Shown here one piece after another: positions 43,670 through 51,791 of a DNA stretch of 51,791 bases (the first letter of the stretch is position 1; every line of letters begins with the position of its first letter). The stretch is from Kineosporia rhizophila (GTDB taxonomy: Bacteria > Actinomycetota > Actinomycetes > Actinomycetales > Kineosporiaceae). The DNA lies in the NCBI RefSeq assembly GCF_021277265.1, contig NZ_JAJSOH010000042.1:1-51791 (forward strand). The letters run 5' to 3'. The notes beneath the pieces are model-generated. The model saw only the letters and a program-made list of their open reading frames with translations, did not search any database and was not told where the DNA came from. The translations under genes and the position numbers were made by a program.

Positions 43670-44121
43670 ATGACGTCCGACCTCGAGGCCCAGCTGCGCT
43701 CGGTCTCGCTGCGCGTGACGCGACCTCGCGTGGCGGTGCTCAGCACCCTGCGCGACCACCCGCACGTGGACACCGACACGGTGATCCAGCTGGTGCGCGA
43801 CGAACTGCCCACGGTCTCCCACCAGGCGGTCTACGACGTGCTCAAGGCGCTCACCGAGGCGGGCCTGATCCGGCGCATCCAGCCGATGGGGGCCACCGCC
43901 CGGTACGAGGCGCGGGTCGGCGACAACCACCACCACATCGTCTGCCGCAGCTGCGGCGCGATCGCCGACGTCGAGTGCGCCGTCGGCCACACCCCCTGTC
44001 TCACCGCCTCCGACAGCCACGGCTTCGTGGTCGACGAGGCGGAGGTCGTCTACTGGGGCACCTGCCCCGACTGCACGGCGATGCGCAACTCTCACCGAAT
44101 TGCCAGTCCGGAAGGAAACAG

Positions 44122-44125
<4 letters not shown>
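43670..44125 (+). CDS. furA: Fur family transcriptional regulator (FurA/CatR type)
   Basis: 151 residues from the ATG at 43670. The winged helix (LRVTRPRVAVLSTLRDHPHVDTD and VSHQAVYDVLKALTEAGLI) is followed by the metal-binding region HHHIVCRSCG and a second cysteine pair (CPDC) for structural zinc. FurA/CatR proteins repress the adjacent katG and themselves and lose binding when oxidised. The stop codon overlaps the katG start, so both are translated together. The operator overlaps its own promoter. Confidence 0.93.
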
Positions 44126-46356
<2,231 letters not shown>

Positions 46357-46383
46357 ACCGCATGCTCTGAACTGATCCCGAGC

Positions 46384-46418
46384 GAAGGGGGTCCGGCCCA
46401 CGGGGCCGGGCCCCCTTC
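46384..46418. terminator. Bidirectional terminator after katG
   Basis: GAAGGGGGTCCGGCCC pairs with the GGGCCGG-CCCCCTTC side across a short loop, nearly perfectly. It lies between katG and a convergent gene. Confidence 0.82.
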
Positions 46419-46426
46419 GTCGTACC

Positions 46427-46801
46427 TCACATTGCCGGGGCACGGTCCAGGAAACCCAGCACCTGAGCGATCTTTCCGTCCGGGCCGGTGACCAGTACGT
46501 CGAATCCGACCACCACCGGCGGCGCCTGCTCGTTGCCGTCGCTCACCAGTTCCCAGGTGAACCGGAGCTGGTCGTGGTGGCCGTCCACCGGCCCGGCCAG
46601 GCGCAGGTGATGCCCGGCGAACTGCTGCTGTCCCTGGGCGATGACGGCCTCGATCCCGTCGGGACCCTGGACGCTGGCCAGGGGGTCGGTGAACACGCAG
46701 GTGGCGGCGAACAGGTCGCCGGCCAGCTCGCGGCGCCGGGCGGCGTCACCTTCGTTCCAGACCTGAAGGTACAGCTCGGCGAGGGCGGTGAAGTCGGTCA
46801 T
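46427..46801 (-). CDS. NTF2-like/SnoaL-like protein
   Basis: 124 residues from the ATG at 46801, with GGAGG five bases upstream. The pattern TALAELYLQVWNEGDAARRRELAGDLFAATCVFTDPLASVQG is that of NTF2-like proteins, and VVVGFDVLVTGPDGKIAQVLGFLDRAP closes the fold. It could be an isomerase or a binding protein. It is divergent from an HTH regulator, with two matching palindromes between them, and is therefore the likely target of that regulator. Confidence 0.85.
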   Translation of the reverse strand: MTDFTALAELYLQVWNEGDAARRRELAGDLFAATCVFTDPLASVQGPDGIEAVIAQGQQQFAGHHLRLAGPVDGHHDQLRFTWELVSDGNEQAPPVVVGFDVLVTGPDGKIAQVLGFLDRAPAM

Positions 46802-46871
46802 CGGTACCTCCGAAAGACGTTGCTGGCCTGCGGACACCGGGAATCCTCGCCGTCCTGCCGGCCGCGGTCGA

Positions 46872-46909
46872 TGACCTGCGAGGTCAACCGGGCATGACCT
46901 GAAAGGTCA
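46872..46909. promoter_or_regulatory. Twin palindromes TGACCT-N3-AGGTCA
   Basis: TGACCTGCGAGGTCA (46872-46886) and TGACCTGAAAGGTCA (46895-46909) are two perfect six-base dyads with centres 23 bp apart, about two helical turns. They lie between the divergent NTF2-like and HTH genes and are probably cooperative binding sites of the HTH protein. Confidence 0.75.
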
Positions 46910-46945
46910 TGTACGGCCCGACCCTCGGCGGTTATCGTCCAGACC

Positions 46946-47770
46946 ATGACGACGACGGCAGGGGCGCCCCCGGTGGGGAATGCCGGGACCCTGATCCGCT
47001 GGTGGCGTGAGCGGCGCAGTCTGACCCAGCTTGAGCTGTCCGGGATCAGCGAGGTGTCCACGCGCCACCTGAGCTACGTCGAGACCGGGCGCGCCCGTCC
47101 CTCTCGCCGGCTGATCCTGCAGCTGTGTGAGCATCTGCATGTGCCCTTGCGGCGCCGCAACGACATTCTGCTCGCCGCGGGCTTCGCACCGGCCTACGCG
47201 GAGCATCGTCTGGCGGATACTCCTCTCGCTGCGGTGAATTCGGCCGTGACGGCGATCCTGTCCGCGCACGAGCCGCTGCCGGCATTGGCGGTGGACGGGC
47301 GGTGGGAGATGATCGCGGCGACCTCGTCGGTGGCGGCGCTGACCAAAAGGTGTGCGCCGGCACTGCTCGAGCCGCCGGTGAATGTGCTGCGGCTGAGTCT
47401 GCACCCCGACGGGATGGCCCCGGCGATCGTCAATCTCGGCCAGTGGCGGGCGCATCTGCTCTCCCGGCTGGGGGCACAAGTGCTGGCCGGGGGCGATCCG
47501 GTGCTGATGGAACTGCTGGCCGAACTGCGGGGCTATCCGGGCGGCGAGGAGGGTGGTGAGCACTTCGGCGCGACCGGCCCAGCCACGCAGGTGCTGATCC
47601 CGCTGCGCTACCGGGTCGACGGCACTGAGCTGTCGCTGCTGAGCACCACCACCGTCTTCGGCACCCCGACCGAGATCACCGTGTCCGAGTTGGCGATCGA
47701 GGCCTTCTACCCGGCCGACGCAGCTACTGCCACGGCCCTGGGGCTCAGTCCTGCCCGCTTTCCTGCTTGA
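46946..47770 (+). CDS. Helix-turn-helix regulator with MmyB-like ligand-binding domain
   Basis: 274 residues from the ATG at 46946. An XRE helix-turn-helix covers about 15-70 (RWWRERRSLTQLELSGISEVSTRHLSYVETGRARPSR). The rest is an MmyB-like domain (PLPALAVDGRWEMIAATSSVAAL, FGTPTEITVSELAIEAFYPAD), which in related proteins binds a small hydrophobic ligand. TTATCG lies about eight bases before the start, suggesting a leaderless transcript. It probably represses the divergent NTF2-like gene through the twin palindromes. Confidence 0.92.
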   Translation: MTTTAGAPPVGNAGTLIRWWRERRSLTQLELSGISEVSTRHLSYVETGRARPSRRLILQLCEHLHVPLRRRNDILLAAGFAPAYAEHRLADTPLAAVNSAVTAILSAHEPLPALAVDGRWEMIAATSSVAALTKRCAPALLEPPVNVLRLSLHPDGMAPAIVNLGQWRAHLLSRLGAQVLAGGDPVLMELLAELRGYPGGEEGGEHFGATGPATQVLIPLRYRVDGTELSLLSTTTVFGTPTEITVSELAIEAFYPADAATATALGLSPARFPA

Positions 47771-47796
47771 AAGTGATCCACACAAAAGGGGCCGGA

Positions 47797-47811
47797 GCCG
47801 CCCGAGGCGGC
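47797..47811 (-). terminator. Terminator between convergent regulator genes
   Basis: GCCGCC-CGA-GGCGGC, flanked on the minus strand by CCCCTTTTGTG, is placed just after the TetR stop codon. Confidence 0.6.
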
Positions 47812-47829
47812 ACCATCGTCCTCAATTGA

Positions 47830-48438
47830 TCAGTTGCTCTTCGAGCCCAGCAGAGCATGGACGCCGGCGACGTAGCCGTCCGCGCTGGTGCCGCGCACCA
47901 GCAGGTTCTGTACGAGGAAGCCTTGGGTCAGGCCGAGCATGGCCGACCCCACCTGTTCCAGGTCGGCGTCGGCGGGCAGGTTGCCGGCCGCTTGCCAGCG
48001 GCGGGCGGCCTCGACGTGGCGTGCCTTGAGGCCACTGAAGGCGAGGTGGGCACGTTCTGCGAGTTCGGGGCTGCGGATCGCCTCGGCCCAGACCTGCAGG
48101 GCCATCCGGGGCAGGTCCACCCCGATCACCTCGTTCCGGTTCGTGAGGGTACGCACGACCGTCTCGATGACCTCACCCGGTGAGGGCGCGGCCCGCTCGT
48201 CGTCGAGCAGGCGCCCGAAGATCTCGTCGGCGGTCTCCAGAGCCAGCTCCGACACTGCCCCGATCAGTTCCTCCTTGCTGCGGAAATAGCGGTAGACCGC
48301 CCCCGCCGACAGCTGCGAGGCACTGATCACGTCGGCCATCGACGTGGCATGGAAGCCGTTGCTGGAGAACAGGTTGGCTGCGGCCACGACGATCTGCCGG
48401 CGGCGCGCGGCGCGGTACTCCTCGGTGACGCGGGGCAT
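47830..48438 (-). CDS. TetR family transcriptional regulator
   Basis: 202 residues from the ATG at 48438. The N-terminal helix-turn-helix is RRQIVVAAANLFSSNGFHATSMADVISASQLSAGAVYRYFRSKEELI, the standard TetR form. The C-terminal helical domain (LPRMALQVWAEAIRSPELAERA) binds an unknown ligand. Two GCGAAC-type repeats flank the promoter of the divergent membrane protein gene, which is the likely target. Confidence 0.93.
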   Translation of the reverse strand: MPRVTEEYRAARRRQIVVAAANLFSSNGFHATSMADVISASQLSAGAVYRYFRSKEELIGAVSELALETADEIFGRLLDDERAAPSPGEVIETVVRTLTNRNEVIGVDLPRMALQVWAEAIRSPELAERAHLAFSGLKARHVEAARRWQAAGNLPADADLEQVGSAMLGLTQGFLVQNLLVRGTSADGYVAGVHALLGSKSN

Positions 48439-48453
48439 CCGGCCACTCTAAAA

Positions 48454-48516
48454 GCGAACGTTCATTCTTGACAAGCAGGGACGTCCGTCCCTACTTTCGA
48501 AAGCGAACATCCGTTC
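48454..48516 (+). promoter_or_regulatory. Strong promoter flanked by two TetR-type sites
   Basis: TTGACA (48468-48473) and TACTTT (48492-48497) are separated by 18 bp, the best promoter match in the window. GCGAACGTTCATTC (48454-48467) and GCGAACATCCGTTC (48503-48516) abut it on either side and contain GAAC/GTTC dyads, as expected of TetR operators. Confidence 0.7.
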
Positions 48517-48531
48517 TCTTTGGGAGACGCC

Positions 48532-49548
48532 ATGAACCCCGATCAGCCGACGTACCGGTCCCCCTGGGCCCAGGTGGCCGCCGTGGTGGCGATGCTGACC
48601 GTCCTGATCAGCCTCGTGCTCACCGCCTTCGCCTGGCCCGCCGCCAAGTCCACCGTGCACGACGTACCGATCGCGGTGGCCGGGCCGACCGCGGCCACCC
48701 AACCGGTGATCGCCGCCCTGCAGCAGCGCGATGCCGACGCCTTCGACATCACCCAGGTGGCCGACACCGCCGCCGCCGAGACCGCCGTGCGCGAGCGCGA
48801 GGTCTACGGCGCGATCGACGTGAGCACCGGCACGCCCAGCGTGCTCATCGCCTCGGCCGCCTCCCCCGCCATCGCCCAGACCCTGCAGGCCGTGGCCGGC
48901 GGTCTCGGCCAGCAGCAGACGGCCACTGCGCAGGTGCGCGACCTTGCTCCCCTGCCCGCGGACGATCCTCGTGGTGCCGGTCTTTCCGCCGGTTCGCTGC
49001 CGCTGGTGCTGGGCGGCATGCTCGCCGCCGTCCTGCTGACCAGCCGCATCCGGGGCGCCGCCCAGCGCCTGGTCGGTGCCGCGGCCTACTCCGTGACCGG
49101 CGGTCTGGCCATGGCTGCCATCCTGCAGTTCGGGCTGGGCTCGCTGGAGGGCGACTACTGGGCGAACGCCGGGGCCATCGCCCTGGCGGTCGCAGCCACC
49201 TCGTTCACCATCCTCGGCCTGGAAGCTTTGCTGGGCACGGCCGGTTTCGCCATCGGCGCGGTCCTGATGATGCTGCTGGGCAACCCGCTTTCCGGGATGA
49301 CCAGCGCCCCCGAGATGCTGCCGGGCATCTCGGGCCAGATCGGCCAGTTCCTGCCGCCGGGCGCGGCCGGGCACCTGCTGCGCTCCACCGCCTTCTTCGA
49401 CAGCCACGACGTGACCCAGCCCGTCCTTGTCCTGACGGTCTGGCTCGTAGTCGGCGCTGCTCTGGTCACGGTCGCGGGGCTGCGCAGTCAGCGCCGTCGT
49501 ACCTCATCTGCTGCCGAAAGCACGGTTGCGTCGCCCGTGACCGTGTGA
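48532..49548 (+). CDS. Multi-spanning membrane protein, ABC-2/YhgE-like
   Basis: 338 residues from the ATG at 48532, behind GGGAGA. One N-terminal membrane helix (VAAVVAMLTVLISLVLTAFAWP) is followed by an external domain of about 120 residues. Five more helices (LPLVLGGMLAAVLLTS, AAIALAVAATSFTILGLEALLG and others) follow, with the FLPPGAAGHLLRSTAFFD segment seen in membrane proteins related to ABC-2 permeases and YhgE/Pip. Likely exports a drug or lipid-like compound, with the TetR gene as its sensor. Confidence 0.8.
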   Translation: MNPDQPTYRSPWAQVAAVVAMLTVLISLVLTAFAWPAAKSTVHDVPIAVAGPTAATQPVIAALQQRDADAFDITQVADTAAAETAVREREVYGAIDVSTGTPSVLIASAASPAIAQTLQAVAGGLGQQQTATAQVRDLAPLPADDPRGAGLSAGSLPLVLGGMLAAVLLTSRIRGAAQRLVGAAAYSVTGGLAMAAILQFGLGSLEGDYWANAGAIALAVAATSFTILGLEALLGTAGFAIGAVLMMLLGNPLSGMTSAPEMLPGISGQIGQFLPPGAAGHLLRSTAFFDSHDVTQPVLVLTVWLVVGAALVTVAGLRSQRRRTSSAAESTVASPVTV

Positions 49549-49594
49549 GCCCGGCCGGAGAGCGTCGTGCTCTGCTTCTCATGATCAGGACCTT

Positions 49595-49626
49595 GCCCGC
49601 AGGCCTCGCACCTGAGGCCCGCGGGC
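49595..49626. terminator. Terminator between convergent genes
   Basis: GCCCGC-A-GGCCTC (49595-49607) pairs with GAGGCC-C-GCGGGC (49614-49626) across a six-base loop. It lies between the membrane protein gene and the convergent NmrA-like gene. Confidence 0.75.
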
Positions 49627-49656
49627 TCGTCGCATCCGTCAGCGTGGCCGGAGGTT

Positions 49657-50496
49657 TCAGGAGAGGAAGTCCTGGCGATGGTCCTGGGCCCACTGCGCCA
49701 GCGGGCGGCCCTGGGTGCCGGTGATGGCAGACAGCGGCCGAGGCACGTCGGGCTCGTCGACCGTGTCCCGCCAGTAGTCCAGCAGCATGTCGATGATCTC
49801 GGCCGGCACGAACTGCCCGAACTCCTGGCGGAACTCCTCCTCGGTGATCTCCTGCGCCTCGATCGGCCGGCCCACAGCCTGAGCGATGGCCTCGATCTGC
49901 TGGCGGCGGGTCAGCGTGGCGGGGCCGGTGAGCAGGTAGGCCTTACCGGTGTGTTCGCCGCGCGCGAGCAGGAACGCCGCCGCCTCCGCCACATCCGCCT
50001 CGTGCACCGGGGCCTGCCCGGACGCCAGGTACGGGGCCCGGATCGGCCTGCCCGTCTTGACCGGGAACGCCCAGGCCAGCAGGTTGTTGGCGAAAGTGCC
50101 GGGGCGTAGCAGGGTGAAGTTGCCGGTCCGGCCGGAGACTGCCTTCTCCACTGCGAGATGGTGCCGGTGGCTGGCCGAGCCGATGTCGCGCGGGTGCTCG
50201 GCCGCCGCAGCCAGCGAGGAGAGCACCACGAAGCCCGAAACGCCTGCCGCCAGCGCGGACTCGACCAGATGGTCCACCCCGGCCTCCGCGGGAAACACGA
50301 AGACCTGATCGATCCCTTCGAACAACCCGGCCTCCAGCGGCGCGGCCAGATCCCCCGGCACCACCTCGGCCCCTGCGGGCAGCCCGGCCTGCTCCGGCCG
50401 ACGGGTCAGCGCCCGCACCGACCGGCCCTGGGCGAGCAGATCGGCAACCAGACGGCGGCCCACGGCCCCGGTGGCGCCGGTGATCAGAATCGTCAT
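49657..50496 (-). CDS. NmrA-like NAD(P)-binding protein
   Basis: 279 residues from the ATG at 50496. The atypical SDR fold begins with MTILITGATGAVGRRLVADL and continues with VRALTRRPEQAGLP and GFVVLSSLAAA. The C-terminal part ends with DYWRDTVDEPDVPRPLSAITG, which is typical of the NmrA/quinone oxidoreductase-2-like group. It lacks the YxxxK pair of classical SDRs. Possible roles are redox sensing or quinone reduction. It is divergent from the LysE gene across 175 bases. Confidence 0.9.
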   Translation of the reverse strand: MTILITGATGAVGRRLVADLLAQGRSVRALTRRPEQAGLPAGAEVVPGDLAAPLEAGLFEGIDQVFVFPAEAGVDHLVESALAAGVSGFVVLSSLAAAAEHPRDIGSASHRHHLAVEKAVSGRTGNFTLLRPGTFANNLLAWAFPVKTGRPIRAPYLASGQAPVHEADVAEAAAFLLARGEHTGKAYLLTGPATLTRRQQIEAIAQAVGRPIEAQEITEEEFRQEFGQFVPAEIIDMLLDYWRDTVDEPDVPRPLSAITGTQGRPLAQWAQDHRQDFLS

Positions 50497-50671
50497 GGCG
50501 GACGGGTCTCCTGTCTCGGAACGGATGATCGCCCGAGCGTAGGAAGCCATCAGGTCAGCTCGGTTCCTGATCACGTCACCGCATCGCGGTCCCAGGAAAA
50601 ACGGGTGATCCCGGAACGCAGGTGTGACAGGCTCGCGACGGCCTCGTCCCCACCGAAAGGACCGCCTACTC

Positions 50672-51316
50672 ATGGTTTCCGCTTCCGCCCTGGCCGGCGT
50701 CGCGCTGGTGGAACTCAGCCTGGTCCTGACCCCCGGCCCGAACATGATCTATCTGGTCTCGCGATCCATCACCCAGGGACGACGCGCGGGATTCGTGTCG
50801 CTGCTGGGCGTGGCGGCCGGGTTCTTCGTCTATCTGGCCGCCGCCACCGCCGGGCTGACCGCCATCTTCGTCGTGGTGCCCGGTGCCTACACAGCGCTGA
50901 AGTTCGTCGGCGCCGCGTACCTGCTCTACCTGGCCTGGCACGCCCTGCGTCCCGGCGGCACCAATGTCTTCGCCCCGGAGCAGGTCCCGGCCGACCCGCC
51001 CCGCCGGCTGTTCGTCATGGGTCTGGTGACCAACCTGCTCAACCCGAAGGTCGCGGTGCTCTACATGTCGCTGCTGCCGCAGTTCATCAACCCGCACGGC
51101 GGCTCCGTGGCGCTGCAGAGTCTGGCGCTGGGCTCGATGCAGATCCTGATCGCACTCATCGTCAACGGCCTGATCGTCTGCTCGGCCGGTTCCCTGGCCC
51201 GGTTCCTCTCACAACGGCCGGCCTGGATGCGTGGCCAGCGCTATCTGATGGGCGGCGTCCTGGGCGCCCTCGCTGTCCGACTGGCGACCGACCGCTCGCG
51301 CGCTGTGGCCGCGTGA
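50672..51316 (+). CDS. LysE family translocator
   Basis: 214 residues from the ATG at 50672, with GAAAGGA about ten bases upstream. The N-terminus VALVELSLVLTPGPNMIYLVSRSI contains the TPGPN signature of the LysE/RhtB family, and LVTNLLNPKVAVLYMSLLPQF is its second conserved stretch. Six membrane helices are expected. The family exports amino acids or their derivatives. The next gene begins 10 bases after it and is probably co-transcribed. Confidence 0.92.
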   Translation: MVSASALAGVALVELSLVLTPGPNMIYLVSRSITQGRRAGFVSLLGVAAGFFVYLAAATAGLTAIFVVVPGAYTALKFVGAAYLLYLAWHALRPGGTNVFAPEQVPADPPRRLFVMGLVTNLLNPKVAVLYMSLLPQFINPHGGSVALQSLALGSMQILIALIVNGLIVCSAGSLARFLSQRPAWMRGQRYLMGGVLGALAVRLATDRSRAVAA

Positions 51317-51326
51317 GCGCGCACCG

Positions 51327-51707
51327 ATGAGCGCCGACCAGTTCACCGAGTTGTACGAGTCCTATCTCGCGGCCTGCAACGACCGGGACTGGGATCGCCT
51401 GGCCACCTTCGTTCATTCGTCGGTCCTGGTGAACGGTGTGGTCCGCAGCCGGCAGGAGTACGTGGACGACATCCTGAAGACGACGCAGGTGTTCCCCGAC
51501 TACTTCTGGGAACTGCAGCGGATGCTGCATCAGCCCCCGTGGTTCGCCGTCCACCTGCACACGCGCGGAACCCGGCATCAGCCGTTCCTGGGTGCCCCGG
51601 GCGATCAATCCGCGGTTGAGACCGACGAATTCGTCATGTACCGGGTCGCCGACGGTCATATCCATGAGGTCTGGGGTACCGCCGACAACGCGCGGCTGCG
51701 CCTGTGA
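51327..51707 (+). CDS. SnoaL-like/NTF2-fold protein
   Basis: 126 residues from the ATG at 51327. FTELYESYLAACNDRDWDRLATFVHSSVLVNGVVRSRQEYVDDIL is the start of an NTF2-like fold of the SnoaL/ester cyclase kind, and FVMYRVADGHIHEVWGTADN is its last strand region. Function unknown. It follows the LysE gene closely. The remaining 84 bases of the window contain no feature I can support. Confidence 0.82.
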   Translation: MSADQFTELYESYLAACNDRDWDRLATFVHSSVLVNGVVRSRQEYVDDILKTTQVFPDYFWELQRMLHQPPWFAVHLHTRGTRHQPFLGAPGDQSAVETDEFVMYRVADGHIHEVWGTADNARLRL

Positions 51708-51791
51708 CTCTCGTCCCGAGGGGGGACCGATCCTGTCCGTGAACACCGAGGCCGACCCGGTGATCCGGTCACTCATTATTCCGATTCAGGA

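Noticed and set aside
50549..50571. ATCAGG...CCTGAT repeat between the NmrA-like and LysE genes as an operator.
   Set aside because: Arms are only six bases with an 11-base gap, and no regulator gene is adjacent; too weak to list.

Overview
The window is high-GC chromosomal DNA from an actinobacterium. Evidence for this is strong GC bias at third codon positions, frequent GTG starts, several apparently leaderless genes with a -10 box 6-9 bases before the start codon, a modular type I polyketide synthase, a sugar ABC transporter lacking its own ATPase, and a Fur/KatG pair with actinobacterial layout. Secreted plant- and fungal-polysaccharide enzymes suggest a soil or plant-associated filamentous or sporulating actinomycete, perhaps of the Kineosporiaceae; the genus is a guess.

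Layout. 1-2137 (minus) is the first part of a PKS subunit running off the window. 2138-2900 is non-coding with two strong hairpins. 2901-12541 is a mixed housekeeping and accessory stretch: an oxidoreductase fused to a TTC38-like repeat domain, a small ribbon-helix-helix-like protein, two NAD(P) enzymes, a MarR regulator with a 27-bp palindrome, two unknown proteins and a methyltransferase. 12586-23255 is a coherent carbohydrate-catabolic island. On the minus strand it holds two ABC permeases, a binding lipoprotein, a Gfo/Idh/MocA oxidoreductase, a PmoA-like protein, a cupin and a LacI regulator. On the plus strand it holds a second Gfo/Idh/MocA enzyme, a DUF993 aldolase-like protein and a TIM-barrel isomerase. 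Two LacI-type operators sit between the two arms.

23359-34787 carries a secreted protease inhibitor, a decayed alpha/beta hydrolase with an SDR and an NTF2-like gene opposite a MerR regulator, a secreted beta-helix glycanase (probably GH87), an MMPL transporter, and a formamide/formate group (OFA-type MFS transporter with its 45-residue partner, FmdB-like zinc ribbon, formamidase).

34871-36637 is the most interesting locus. A TROVE/von Willebrand protein (bacterial Ro60, Rsr) is preceded directly by what reads as a Y RNA. A perfect 22-bp stem encloses a circularly permuted tRNA: anticodon arm with a CCU loop, T arm, acceptor 3' strand with ACCA, acceptor 5' strand, then D arm. All cloverleaf helices can be paired by eye.

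36775-51707 holds unknown genes (one with eight 21-bp coiled-coil repeats), small secreted proteins, a PL11 rhamnogalacturonan lyase with LacI-type operators resembling those of the catabolic island, a GlsB-like membrane protein, furA-katG, an HTH/MmyB regulator with twin TGACCT-N3-AGGTCA palindromes, a TetR/membrane-protein pair, an NmrA-like protein, a LysE exporter and a SnoaL-like protein.
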